In this document: positions 28,900 through 39,627 of the stretch, piece after piece | How positions within the stretch are numbered: position 1 is the stretch's first letter | Layout: each line of letters opens with the position of its first letter | Source of the DNA: Methylibium sp. | GTDB taxonomy: Bacteria; Pseudomonadota; Gammaproteobacteria; Burkholderiales; Burkholderiaceae_C | Assembly: GCA_013824165.1 (NCBI GenBank) | Contig: PNNH01000072.1 | Location: 1-64,000 of the forward strand | DNA length: 64,000 bases | Direction: 5' to 3' | Translations under genes and position numbers: made by a program | The notes under the pieces: model-generated | The model's input: the letters and a program-made list of their open reading frames with translations, nothing else | Told to the model about the DNA's origin: nothing | Database searches by the model: none

Positions 28900-31143
28900 A
28901 TGACTGCTCCATTCCTGTCCCAGGCTCCGCTGCTTCATAAGTTCCTGCTGGGCTGCATGCTCGCGGGCCTGTTCGTGCTGCCCGCAGCCGCCCAAACACC
29001 GCCCTCATCGCCCGAAACCGCGACGCAGGTGCGGCCTCGCGTCGGCCTGGTGATGTCGGGTGGCGGCGCGCGCGGCTTGGCGCATCTGGGCGTACTGCGC
29101 GCGCTGCGCGAGCTGCGCGTGCCGGTGGACCTGGTGGTGGGGACCAGCATGGGTGCGGTGGTGGGCGGCGCCTATGCCGCCGGACGCAGCGTCGAGGAGA
29201 TCGAGGAGATCGTGCACAGCGCCGACTGGGCCACCATCCTGTCAGACCGGCCGCAGCGCCGCGAACTCAGCTTCGCGCGCCGCGAGGAAGACCAGTTGCT
29301 GCCCTCGCGCATCGAGATGGGCCTGAATCGCGACGGCGTCTCGCTCCCGCCCGCAGCGGTCGGCAACAGTGCACTGGAGCGCACGCTGGAGCGGCTGATC
29401 TCCGGGCGACGTGCCGACCTGCCGCTGAACCAGTTGGCCCTACCCTTCCGGGCGCTGGCGACCGACCTCTTGTCCGGCGAAATGCACGAGATGATCGACA
29501 CGCCGCTATTCCTGGCCTTGCGCGCCTCGATGGCGGTGCCCGGCGTGTTCGCGCCGGTGCGCATCCAGGGCCGGCCGATGGTGGATGGCGGACTGGTGCG
29601 CAACCTCGGCGTGGACGTGGCGCGCAAGATGGGTGCGGACATCATCATCGCGGTCAATGTGGGCTCGCCGCTGCTGGAAGAGCGAGAGCTGGCCAGCGCG
29701 GTCGGCGTGGCCAACCAGATGCTGCAAATCCTGACCGAGCAAAACGTCACCCGCTCGCTGAAGGAGTTGCGCCCGGCCGATGTGCTGATCGACCCGCAAC
29801 TCGACAGCATGGGTTTCCTGGACTTCCAGCGCCTAGCACCCACCGTCGAGGTGGGTCACCGCGCGGCCCTGGCGGCGCAGGAGCGCCTGCAGCAACTGGC
29901 CCTGACGGACGCGGACTACAGCGTCCATCAGCAGTCGCGCCAGGCGCTGGTCAGTGCGCAGCCGCAAGCGCTGCCGCTGCAGGCACTGGCGATCAAAGGC
30001 ACCCGGCGCAGCAACCCGCAGGCGCTGCAATCCAGCCTCGGGCTTCAGGCGGGTGAGCCTGTCACCGAAGCCCAGGTCGAGCGTGCCGCAGCCGTGCTCT
30101 ACGGCAGCGGCGACTTCGATCGGGTGGACACCGCCATCCTCGACAGCGCCGGCCGCCGCCAGGTGACCCTTCAGGTCAATGAGGCCGCCTGGGCCCGAAG
30201 CCGGTTGCGCGTGGGGCTGGAGCTCTACAGCAATTTCGATGACGCCAACCGCTTCTCGCTGGTGGCCATGCACAGCGCCAACTGGCTGAATCCTTGGGGG
30301 GCCGAGCTGCGCAGCCTGGGCCGAATTGGCGCCAAGCGGGAACTGGGCACCGAGCTGTTGCAGCCGCTGGGTGCCGGATCAAACCTCTACTTGGCCCCGC
30401 GCCTGCACTACGAGGAGAGTGAAGCCGACGCCTTCGATGGCGGACGGCGCGTTGCGCGCTATGCCGTCAGCCTGGGTACAGCGGGCCTCTCGCTGGGATG
30501 GCGGCTCGGCAACTGGGGCGATATGCGCCTGGGCACAGGCCGTGTGCGCAGCCGCACGCGCGCCCAGCTGCCCGAGGACCCGAGCCTGGGCTCCATGCGT
30601 CTGAGCCTGCGCACCCGCTATGCCCAGCTGCGCATCGACAGCCTGGACTCGATGGCCTTCCCCGCCCGCGGCCAGTTGCTGGACCTGAGCTATGCACGGC
30701 TCGATTCAAACCGCACGGGCAGCATCAACCAGGTGTCAGCGTTGGGACTGAGCGCCTTCCAGCTCGGTCCATGGGCCGGCCATCTCTACGGCGAGTATTC
30801 GCATGCCAGCATCGGCAACACCAGCTCGCTGGGCGGCTTCCTGCGCCTGTCCGGCAGCCCGGACAGCTCGCTGGAGGGCCGCAACCTCTTCCTCGGCCGC
30901 CTGGTGATGGCCAAGCGCATCGGCCAGATGCCGCTGGGCCTCGGTCAGTCGGTGCGGGTGGGCTTCTCGCTGGAAGTCGGTGGTGCCGTGCCGGAACAGC
31001 AGTCGCTGCAGGCCGGCGATCTCAAGCTGGCCGGCAGTGGCTTCCTGGCGGTGGACACGCGCTTCGGGCCCTTCTATCTGGCCCTGGGCGGCACGCGCGG
31101 CGGCCAGTCGGCGGTCTATCTCTTCCTCGGTCCGGTGTGGTGA
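28900..31143 (+). CDS. patatin-like phospholipase, type Vd autotransporter (PlpD-like)
   Basis: A 747-residue protein with a signal peptide, then a patatin domain (about 45-330) with the oxyanion motif GGGARGLAHLG, nucleophile GTSMGAVVGG and catalytic DGG in MVDGGLVRN. A single POTRA-like segment (about 370-430, ...VERAAAVLYGSGDFDRVDT) and a C-terminal beta-barrel ending YLFLGPVW with a terminal aromatic residue follow. This order matches Pseudomonas PlpD, a phospholipase A1-type protein carried to the outer membrane by its own BamA-like barrel. It is divergent from the porin gene across 202 bases, in which no other feature was recognised. Confidence 0.92.
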   Translation: MTAPFLSQAPLLHKFLLGCMLAGLFVLPAAAQTPPSSPETATQVRPRVGLVMSGGGARGLAHLGVLRALRELRVPVDLVVGTSMGAVVGGAYAAGRSVEEIEEIVHSADWATILSDRPQRRELSFARREEDQLLPSRIEMGLNRDGVSLPPAAVGNSALERTLERLISGRRADLPLNQLALPFRALATDLLSGEMHEMIDTPLFLALRASMAVPGVFAPVRIQGRPMVDGGLVRNLGVDVARKMGADIIIAVNVGSPLLEERELASAVGVANQMLQILTEQNVTRSLKELRPADVLIDPQLDSMGFLDFQRLAPTVEVGHRAALAAQERLQQLALTDADYSVHQQSRQALVSAQPQALPLQALAIKGTRRSNPQALQSSLGLQAGEPVTEAQVERAAAVLYGSGDFDRVDTAILDSAGRRQVTLQVNEAAWARSRLRVGLELYSNFDDANRFSLVAMHSANWLNPWGAELRSLGRIGAKRELGTELLQPLGAGSNLYLAPRLHYEESEADAFDGGRRVARYAVSLGTAGLSLGWRLGNWGDMRLGTGRVRSRTRAQLPEDPSLGSMRLSLRTRYAQLRIDSLDSMAFPARGQLLDLSYARLDSNRTGSINQVSALGLSAFQLGPWAGHLYGEYSHASIGNTSSLGGFLRLSGSPDSSLEGRNLFLGRLVMAKRIGQMPLGLGQSVRVGFSLEVGGAVPEQQSLQAGDLKLAGSGFLAVDTRFGPFYLALGGTRGGQSAVYLFLGPVW

Positions 31144-31145
31144 GC

Positions 31146-31168
31146 GGGCGGCGCGCCAGGCGCCGCCC
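31146..31168. terminator. candidate hairpin between convergent patatin and clpB genes
   Basis: GGGCGGCGC (31146-31154) pairs with GCGCCGCCC (31160-31168) around a 5-base loop, starting right after the patatin stop and before the clpB stop on the other strand. The T-tract is very weak, so it may slow rather than end transcription. Confidence 0.4.
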
Positions 31169-31179
31169 CTTGCACCCGC

Positions 31180-33777
<2,598 letters not shown>

Positions 33778-33804
33778 GGTGGATGGTCCTCCGGTTGCAA
33801 GCAG

Positions 33805-33832
33805 ACATGGGGCGGCAAAGCGCGATATCAAG
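33805..33832 (-). promoter_or_regulatory. sigma-32 heat-shock promoter of clpB
   Basis: On the minus strand CTTGATA (33832-33826) is followed after 13 bp by CCCCATGT (33812-33805). This matches the RpoH consensus CTTGAAA with 11-16 bp spacing and CCCCATNT, with one mismatch in the -35. It sits directly in front of clpB, a known RpoH target. Confidence 0.75.
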
Positions 33833-33915
33833 AGCCTCGCGAGTCCAAGGGCCGCCCGGCTTGCGCCAGATCAAGAACGCTGCGGCGCGGCCTGCGCGCC
33901 TTGCCGCTGCTCGCC

Positions 33916-34302
33916 TCAGCGGCCCAGCAAGGCACGCATCAAGGCATAGCCCAGCGCCGCGCAGGCCAGGGCGCCCAGCAGATGGGCGGCGCTGTGCAGC
34001 AGCGCCATGCCGGCCGCGCCGCGCTGCAAGAGCGCCAGCGACTCGCCCGAGAAGGCCGAGAACGTCGTCAAGCCCCCAAGGAAGCCGGTCACCAGCAAAA
34101 GCTTCAGCAGCTCATCCGGCCGACGTTCGAACCAGGCCAGCGCCCCCCCCACCGCCAGGCCTCCCGCCAGATTGACCAGCAGCGTGCCCAGCGGGAAACC
34201 CGCCCACACCGTGTTCAACCAGACGCCAGCACGCCAGCGCAACAAGGCGCCAGCAGCGGCGCCAGCGGCCACAGCCAGCCCCTGCAGCGCCAATGCCGTC
34301 AT
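33916..34302 (-). CDS. crcB: fluoride ion channel CrcB/Fluc
   Basis: A 128-residue membrane protein with four helices, which as a dual-topology dimer exports fluoride. Family landmarks are GALLRW near residue 20, PLGTLLVNLAGG (pore Asn) and TGFLGGLTTFSAFSGE (Gly/Thr/Phe-box). The ATG overlaps the moaE stop in an ATGA arrangement, so it is coupled to moaE. No fluoride riboswitch could be recognised in front of the pair. Confidence 0.93.
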   Translation of the reverse strand: MTALALQGLAVAAGAAAGALLRWRAGVWLNTVWAGFPLGTLLVNLAGGLAVGGALAWFERRPDELLKLLLVTGFLGGLTTFSAFSGESLALLQRGAAGMALLHSAAHLLGALACAALGYALMRALLGR

Positions 34303-34799
34303 GCCGGATCGGCCGCATTGCCGGCGGCAATGCCCCAGCGTGCCAGCGCGGCGTCGTCGGCCACTCGCGCGTCGACCCAGTGCGCGCCGGCGGCGGTGTG
34401 TTCCTTCTTCCAGAACGGCGCCTGGGTCTTCAGATAGTCCATCAGGAATTCGCAGGCCTGGAAGGCCTGACCGCGATGGCCCGAGGCCGCCAGCACCAGC
34501 ACGATCTGCTCGCGTGCGGCCAGCGGGCCGACCCGGTGCACCACACGGGCGGCACGCAGGTCGAAGCGGCGGAAGGCCTCATCGATCATGGCTTCGATGG
34601 CCGCCTCGGTCATACCGGGGTAATGCTCCAGCTCCATCAGGCTGACTGCCTGGGGCTGGCCATGGGTCAGGTCGCGCACCGTGCCGACAAAAGCCACCAC
34701 GGCACCAATGCCGCCATCGGCGGCCCGCAAGGCGGCGGTCTCGGCGCTGAGATCGAAATCCTGGGTCTGGATGCTGACGCGGGGCATGGCACTGGACAT
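34299..34799 (-). CDS. moaE: molybdopterin synthase catalytic subunit
   Basis: MoaE transfers sulfur from MoaD to precursor Z to form molybdopterin, needed for molybdenum and tungsten enzymes such as the formate dehydrogenase in this window. The 166 residues include GAVVAFVGTVRD, MELEHYPGMTEAAIEAMIDE, RVVHRVGPL and the active-site segments CEFLMDYLKTQAPFWKKE with its catalytic lysines. The start used is MSSAMPRVS; MPRVS (Met at 34787) is equally possible. moaD is not adjacent in the window. It is coupled to crcB. Confidence 0.93.
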   Translation of the reverse strand: MSSAMPRVSIQTQDFDLSAETAALRAADGGIGAVVAFVGTVRDLTHGQPQAVSLMELEHYPGMTEAAIEAMIDEAFRRFDLRAARVVHRVGPLAAREQIVLVLAASGHRGQAFQACEFLMDYLKTQAPFWKKEHTAAGAHWVDARVADDAALARWGIAAGNAADPA

Positions 34800-34941
34800 G
34801 GTGGCATTGTGGCATCCGGGCCTTGAATGCACTCAGGGCCAATCCTGAGTCCGCCACAGAACGCCACTGCTATATTCGCGCGCCACAAGAGCGACGGCGC
34901 GAGCCGAGCGCAGGCACCACAAACAAGAACAGGTGGGTCAC

Positions 34942-36474
34942 ATGCACAAGAGCATGGGCGAGGGTGATCGAGCGGCCGAGGCAGCCGCTCTGCTGGGCCG
35001 TGGACGCGAGTTCGTGCTGACGGCCAAATACCGTGAGGCTTATGAGTCGTTGATGGCAGCCAGCAAGCTGGCGCATGAAGGGCCGGACCTCGGCGAGGAG
35101 AGCCGCTGCCTGTCCTTGCTGGCCTATGCCGCGGCCGTGCTGGGCCACACCGAGGAAGCAATCGAGACGGCGATGCTGGCCTCGCAGCTGGCGGACGAGA
35201 GCGGCAACGCCGACGCGCGCCTGATGGCGCTGAACTATCTGGGCGTGGCACTGCTGTGGAACGGCAGCCATGAGGGGGCGGAAGCGGTGCTCAAGCCCGC
35301 CTTCGAGCTGGCTCGCTCGCAGCAGCGGCCCGAGCAATGCTGGCGGCCGCAGTTGAACCGCTGCTTCAATGAGGCCTACCGCCAGATCGGCCTGCGCCAT
35401 CTGGAGATGCGCCGCCCCGATCCGCAGCGCCTGCTGCTGCTGATGTCGACGCTGGAGGAGCGCGACCCTGCCGAGCAGCCGCCCTCCTTGCTGGTGCAGG
35501 GGCTGTGGCAGTGGCTGCGTGCCGTGGCCCTGGCCTGGCAGTCCGGCAGCAGTCAGGCCGCAGTACCTGCCCAGCAGGCCCTGGCGGATCTGTGCGAGCG
35601 CCGGCCCGAGATCGGCCTGTTGCAGGCCATGCTGCAGTGGCTGGTCTGCGAGCTGGCGCTGGTGGATGGCCAACCGCAGGCCGCGCTGGCTGCCGCCAGC
35701 CGCCTGATGGCCCAGTGCGAGCGGATGCAGCAGCATCCGCTGCAGCGCATCGCGCTGCGCCTGAGCTGCGAGCTGCACGAACAGCAAGGCCAGACCGCGC
35801 AAGCGCTGGCCAGCCTGCGGCAGCTTCAACTGCGCGAACACCGGCTGCGCCAGGTCAGCATGAGCCACCGCCGCGAGTCTGCCGCGCTGCGCCTGGAACT
35901 GCGCCAGCACAAGCGCGAGGTGCGCAGCCTGCGCAATGACGCGCAGCAGTTCCAGCGCCTGTCGATGGAGGACCCGCTGACCGGCCTGGCCAATCGGCGC
36001 GGCCTGGAGCAGCAACTGAATGCGGCACTGACCGGCCACGGCCGCCCGGAGAATGGCGCAACGCTGTATGTGTCGATGGTCGACGTCAACGGCTTCAAGG
36101 CCGTCAATGACCAGCACTCGCATCGGGTGGGCGATCAGGTGCTGCAGACGCTGGCCATGCTGTTCCAGCAGCAGCTGCGCAGCCAGGACATCGCCGGCCG
36201 TTGGGGCGGGGACGAATTCGTGCTGGCCTTCTGGGCGCTGGACGATCTGCAGGCCCAGGGTGTGGTGACCCGGCTGCGTGAGGCGGTGGCCGGGCACGGC
36301 TGGGAGCAGCTGGCCCCGGGGCTGAAGGTCGGCATCAGCCTGGGCCTGTCGCGCGCAAGCAGCGACGACGCGCTGCAGGAGCTGCTGCTGCGCAGCGACC
36401 AGGGCATGTATGCCCACAAGCGCGCCTGCCAGTCCGGTGCGCAGGCCGACGACACGGTGCTGCCCGGCCTTTGA
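34942..36474 (+). CDS. diguanylate cyclase with TPR-like helical N-terminus
   Basis: A 510-residue soluble protein with no membrane segments. Residues about 10-330 are Leu/Ala-rich helical pairs (YREAYESLMAASKLAHEG, HTEEAIETAMLASQLADESG, DARLMALNYLGVALLWNG) resembling TPR repeats. A coiled-coil linker (ALRLELRQHKREVRSLRND) leads into a GGDEF domain (DPLTGLANRRGLEQQL; GGDEF at residues 422-426). An RxxD inhibitory site (RSQD) lies five residues before GGDEF, so product inhibition by c-di-GMP is expected. The ATG at 34942 follows AGGTGG. The helical part probably senses a protein partner. Confidence 0.92.
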   Translation: MHKSMGEGDRAAEAAALLGRGREFVLTAKYREAYESLMAASKLAHEGPDLGEESRCLSLLAYAAAVLGHTEEAIETAMLASQLADESGNADARLMALNYLGVALLWNGSHEGAEAVLKPAFELARSQQRPEQCWRPQLNRCFNEAYRQIGLRHLEMRRPDPQRLLLLMSTLEERDPAEQPPSLLVQGLWQWLRAVALAWQSGSSQAAVPAQQALADLCERRPEIGLLQAMLQWLVCELALVDGQPQAALAAASRLMAQCERMQQHPLQRIALRLSCELHEQQGQTAQALASLRQLQLREHRLRQVSMSHRRESAALRLELRQHKREVRSLRNDAQQFQRLSMEDPLTGLANRRGLEQQLNAALTGHGRPENGATLYVSMVDVNGFKAVNDQHSHRVGDQVLQTLAMLFQQQLRSQDIAGRWGGDEFVLAFWALDDLQAQGVVTRLREAVAGHGWEQLAPGLKVGISLGLSRASSDDALQELLLRSDQGMYAHKRACQSGAQADDTVLPGL

Positions 36475-36526
36475 CAGCACAGTGCGGGCCGGTAGGATGG
36501 CTACTGACCGCACAGGAGACACCGCC

Positions 36527-37072
36527 ATGGCTGCCAGCCCCTTTCGCAGCGCCCTCGAACTGATGGTGCAGTACGCCCGCTACCACCGCGACCGCCGCAA
36601 TATCGCCACCCATTTCATCGGCATCCCGATGATCGTGTTCGCCATCGGCATCCTGCTGGCGCGCGCGCATTTCAACGTGGGCGGGCTCAGCCTGAGCGCC
36701 GCCTGGGCCGTCTGGGGGCTGAGTGCGCTGTGGTACCTGAGCCGCGGCAATCTGGTCCTGGGCGCGGCCACCGTCGCCGTCAATGCGCTGCTGATGGCGC
36801 TGGCCGAGCCCTTCGCGGCCGGCAGCACCGCCTCCTGGCTGGGCTGGGGCGTGGGCGCCTTCGCGCTGGGCTGGCTGATCCAGTTCGTCGGACACTATTA
36901 CGAGGGCAAGAAGCCCGCCTTCGTCGACGATCTGGTCGGCCTGCTGGTCGGTCCGATGTTTGTCGTCGCCGAAGCCTTGTTCAGCACCGGCTGGGGCCGC
37001 AGCCTTCTGGCCGAAATCGAGCGCCAGGCCGGCCCCACGCATATCCGCGACCTGGCCAGCCCGGTTGCATGA
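36527..37072 (+). CDS. Mpo1-like (DUF962) membrane protein
   Basis: A 181-residue protein with four hydrophobic helices and the DUF962 landmarks VQYARYHRDRRNIATHFIG, with conserved His, and FVGHYYEGKKPAFVDD. Family members related to yeast Mpo1 are Fe(II) 2-hydroxy fatty acid dioxygenases that use the conserved histidines. AGGAG precedes the ATG at 36527 by 9 bases; an ATG 30 bases earlier is less well placed. Its stop overlaps the next start (ATGA), so the two are coupled. The bacterial substrate is unknown. Confidence 0.87.
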   Translation: MAASPFRSALELMVQYARYHRDRRNIATHFIGIPMIVFAIGILLARAHFNVGGLSLSAAWAVWGLSALWYLSRGNLVLGAATVAVNALLMALAEPFAAGSTASWLGWGVGAFALGWLIQFVGHYYEGKKPAFVDDLVGLLVGPMFVVAEALFSTGWGRSLLAEIERQAGPTHIRDLASPVA

Positions 37073-38091
37073 GCGCTGGCGTCGAAAGCGCCGGCCCCGT
37101 GCTGGTGATGGGGGCAGGTTCGATCGGTTGCTTTCTGGGCGGCGTGCTGGCCGCCGCTGGCGTGCCAGTCATCTTCGTAGGCCGGCCGCGGGTGCTGCAG
37201 GCTCTGTCGACCCAAGGCCTGGTGGTCAGCGATCTGGAGCAGCGCAGGCAAGACCTGGCGCCGGCCCAGTTGCAGCTGCATGAGCAGATCCCTGCCGGCA
37301 TGCAACCTAGCATCACCTTGCTGTGCGTGAAGAGCGGCGCCACCGCCGAAGCGGCAGCCAGCCTCGGCCAGGCGCTGCCTCCCGGCAGCGTGGTGGTGTC
37401 GATGCAGAACGGCGTTGGCAATGTTGAACGTGCGCGCGCCGCCGCACCCGGCCTGCAGTGGCGCGCCGGCATGGTGCCCTTCAATGTGGCGGAACTCGGC
37501 CCCGGCCATTTCCACCGCGGCACTGGCGGCGCCCTGTATGCGGAGCAGGATGCCGCGTTGGCGGCGCTGCGGCCGGCCTTCGCCGCCTTCGGCCTCAAGC
37601 TCAAGCTGCTGCCGGATCTGCGCCCGCTGCAATGGGGCAAGCTGCTGATCAATCTGAACAACCCGGTCAATGCCTTGTCCGGCCGACCACTGCGCGCCGA
37701 GTTGCTGGAGCGTGGCTATCGGCGCTGCTTTGCCGCGCTGCAGATCGAGGCACTGGCTGTGCTGAAGCAGGCCGGCATTGCCGTCACCCCGGTCACGCCC
37801 GGGCCGCCAGAGCGCTTTGCCGCGCTGCTGAAACTGCCGACGCCGCTGTTCCGCCTGCTGGCCGCACGCATGCTGAAGATCGACGCCAAGGCCCGCTCCA
37901 GCATGGCGGATGATCTGGGCTTGGGCCGCAGCACCGAGATCGAGGCCTTGTGCGGCGAAGTGGTCCGCCTGGCCGAGCGGCATGGCACCCAGGCCAGGCT
38001 GAATGCGCGCATGCGCGAACTTGTGCTGGGCTGGCCTGATCGAAAGCGCCCTTACGAGCCGCGCGAACTGGTCAAGGCCCTCGGGCTCTGA
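37069..38091 (+). CDS. 2-dehydropantoate 2-reductase family protein
   Basis: A 340-residue ketopantoate-reductase-like protein, which in pantothenate synthesis reduces ketopantoate with NADPH. It has the Rossmann motif VMGAGSIGCFLGGVLAAAG, SITLLCVKSGATAEAA, SMQNGVGNVE, the catalytic Lys in QWGKLLINLNNPVNAL, and the C-terminal Glu/Asn region (ARSSMADDLGLGRSTEIE). Genuine PanE and other reductases of this superfamily are difficult to separate by eye, so no gene symbol is given. The start overlaps the Mpo1-like gene by 4 bases. Confidence 0.88.
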   Translation: MSAGVESAGPVLVMGAGSIGCFLGGVLAAAGVPVIFVGRPRVLQALSTQGLVVSDLEQRRQDLAPAQLQLHEQIPAGMQPSITLLCVKSGATAEAAASLGQALPPGSVVVSMQNGVGNVERARAAAPGLQWRAGMVPFNVAELGPGHFHRGTGGALYAEQDAALAALRPAFAAFGLKLKLLPDLRPLQWGKLLINLNNPVNALSGRPLRAELLERGYRRCFAALQIEALAVLKQAGIAVTPVTPGPPERFAALLKLPTPLFRLLAARMLKIDAKARSSMADDLGLGRSTEIEALCGEVVRLAERHGTQARLNARMRELVLGWPDRKRPYEPRELVKALGL

Positions 38092-38099
38092 ACCCGGCC

Positions 38100-38687
38100 C
38101 TACTCACCCCAGCGCTGCAGCACCATCTCAAGCCCGACCTTGCGGGAAGGGCCGCTGGCCTTCCGGGCCGGTGTACCCAAGGCAATCCAGCCCAGTAGGG
38201 TCTCGCCGGGGCCGCAGAAGGCCGCGGTGATGGCCGGATCGCGCACCTTGGCACCGCTGAGCATCTTGCCGCCATAACCCAAGGTGTGCGCAGCCGCCAG
38301 AAACATCGCCAGCGCACCACCGATGGCCGCCCATTGCTCATGCGCCGGCACCTGCGGATGGCCAAGATCCAGCCGCGCGACCACCGCCACGCTGAGCGGA
38401 GGCTTCAGCGCCCGCTCGGCATCCAGCGCAGCGCCGGCGTCGTCCTTGCCCGCCGCCCGCGCCGCGTCAGCAAACAGGGCGGCCATCTTGTGGCGTGCTT
38501 CGCCCCGCACGATCTTGAAGCGCCAGGGCGCCAGCTCGCCATGGTCGGGTGCGCGCAGCGCCGCCTGCACCATCAGCGCCAGCTCGGCGTCGCTGGGCGC
38601 AGGCTCCACCAGATGCTTGGGGCCGACCGAATAGCGGCTCAGCAGCGCCTGCAGCGCGCGCTCTTGATCAGCGGTGGATGTCGTCAT
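38100..38687 (-). CDS. nitroreductase family protein (YdjA-like)
   Basis: A 195-residue FMN-dependent nitroreductase-fold protein: LLSRYSVGPKHLVEPAPSD, ALRAPDHGELAPWRFKIVRG, LFLAAAHTLGYGGKMLSG (seen as MFLAAAHTLGYGGKMLSG) and GETLLGWIALGTP. The compact form resembles E. coli YdjA. Its natural substrate is unknown. The start overlaps the stop of the DsrE-like gene by one or more bases, making the lipoyl-DsrE-nitroreductase trio a tight operon at the end of the selenium locus. Confidence 0.88.
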   Translation of the reverse strand: MTTSTADQERALQALLSRYSVGPKHLVEPAPSDAELALMVQAALRAPDHGELAPWRFKIVRGEARHKMAALFADAARAAGKDDAGAALDAERALKPPLSVAVVARLDLGHPQVPAHEQWAAIGGALAMFLAAAHTLGYGGKMLSGAKVRDPAITAAFCGPGETLLGWIALGTPARKASGPSRKVGLEMVLQRWGE

Positions 38688-39061
38688 CAGAACACCAGGG
38701 TTCGCCAGGCCGGATCGGCCAGCCGGCTCATGAACTGCACCGCGCCGCCATGGCCGGCCACGGCGGGGATCAGGCCCTCACGCGTCATGCCATTGGCATG
38801 CAGCGCATCGGTGCAGGCCAGCAAGCGTGCGCCATGCACCAGCGCCTGCTGCATGTGCTGCGCGATCGTCATCGCGTTGTGTTCGGAAGCGCGCAGGCCC
38901 TCGGCAACGCCGGGCTGGAGCAGCAGCACCGAGCGGGCGCTGAAGTAGATCTCCACCTCCAGTTCCAGCGCCCCGGCCGCGGCGGCGTGAAAGAACGGCG
39001 TGGCCAGGCGCGCGGGCTGCGCCGGATCGGCCGCCCACAGCAGGATGGCAAGGCCGGTCAC
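38687..39061 (-). CDS. DsrE-like sulfurtransferase family protein
   Basis: A 124-residue DsrE/F-fold protein with a GTG start that overlaps the preceding lipoyl-protein stop (GTGA). It has the fold pattern LAILLWAADP, ALELEVEIYFSARSVLLLQPG and a single Cys in GARLLACTDALHANG, the position of the sulfur-accepting Cys in DsrE/TusD proteins. An ATG at 39085 would extend it into the upstream gene. The family passes persulfide sulfur between partners. A link to the adjacent lipoyl carrier is likely from context but not shown. Confidence 0.8.
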   Translation of the reverse strand: MTGLAILLWAADPAQPARLATPFFHAAAAGALELEVEIYFSARSVLLLQPGVAEGLRASEHNAMTIAQHMQQALVHGARLLACTDALHANGMTREGLIPAVAGHGGAVQFMSRLADPAWRTLVF

Positions 39062-39492
39062 TGGCCGTTGAGCTGGTTCAGCCATGCGTAATGCTCCATT
39101 GCGGCTTTCGCGTTCGCACCCTCGACCAGCGCGGCGCGCTCGGCCTGCAGCTGCGCCGGCCGCATCTCCAGCAGCCAGCCTTCGCCATAGGGATCGCGCT
39201 CGATCAGCTCCGGACTGGCGGACAGCGCCTCGTTGACGCGCAAGACCTCACCCGACAGCGGCGCCCGCACCGACACGATGCTCTTGGCCAGCTCCACCAC
39301 CGCCATCGAACGCCCCTGCTCGATCTGCGTGCCCACCGATTTCGGCCGGCACATATAGATCTCACCCGACGCCTTCAGCCCCAAGGCAGTGATGCCCAGC
39401 ACAGCCGTGCCATCCTCACGCAGCCGCACCCAGGTCTGGTCCTCGACCCAGTACAGCAGCTCCTCAGGAATCTCAGCGCCGGCGATCAGCAT
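39058..39492 (-). CDS. GcvH-like lipoyl-carrier protein
   Basis: A 144-residue lipoyl-domain protein of the glycine-cleavage H fold: YWVEDQTWVRLREDGTAVLG, GLKASGEIYMCRPKSVGTQI and the lipoylation Lys (about residue 70) in VVELAKSIVSVRAPLSGEVL. No glycine-cleavage genes P or T are nearby; instead it is followed by DsrE-like and nitroreductase genes. H-like proteins in such company (LbpA in the sHdr pathway) carry sulfur species on lipoate rather than glycine carbon. The sequence alone does not separate the two roles. It lies downstream of selC, separated by a long imperfect dyad. Confidence 0.82.
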   Translation of the reverse strand: MLIAGAEIPEELLYWVEDQTWVRLREDGTAVLGITALGLKASGEIYMCRPKSVGTQIEQGRSMAVVELAKSIVSVRAPLSGEVLRVNEALSASPELIERDPYGEGWLLEMRPAQLQAERAALVEGANAKAAMEHYAWLNQLNGQ

Positions 39493-39531
39493 GGCGACTC
39501 GTTGCCCACGGACGTTCGATCGCCGTTGCGA

Positions 39532-39605
39532 GCGGGCTCAGATTGGCTCGAAGCGCGCAGCCGTACACCTGTACGGCGAGCACTGCCGAGCCGAGATGTG
39601 CCCGC
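39532..39605. repeat. long concentric imperfect dyad between selC and the lipoyl gene
   Basis: Three inverted-repeat pairs share exactly the same centre (39568.5). The inner pair is GCCGTACA (39560-39567)/TGTACGGC (39570-39577), the middle pair GGCTCG (39545-39550)/CGAGCC (39587-39592) and the outer pair GCGGGC (39532-39537)/GCCCGC (39600-39605), with extra pairs between. In RNA from the minus strand this would fold as one long interrupted hairpin after tRNA-Sec. It could separate the tRNA from the next genes or regulate them. Confidence 0.6.
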
Positions 39606-39627
39606 GCAGTAGGCGAGCGATTGTTCG

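Noticed and set aside
33916-34941. Fluoride riboswitch controlling crcB
   Set aside because: The region before moaE-crcB was read for the conserved pseudoknot pattern and nothing convincing was found.
34870-36528. Long minus-strand open frame of about 550 codons
   Set aside because: It is the antisense shadow of the diguanylate cyclase gene; its product is a Gln/Leu/Arg-rich sequence without domain pattern, typical of high-GC antisense frames.
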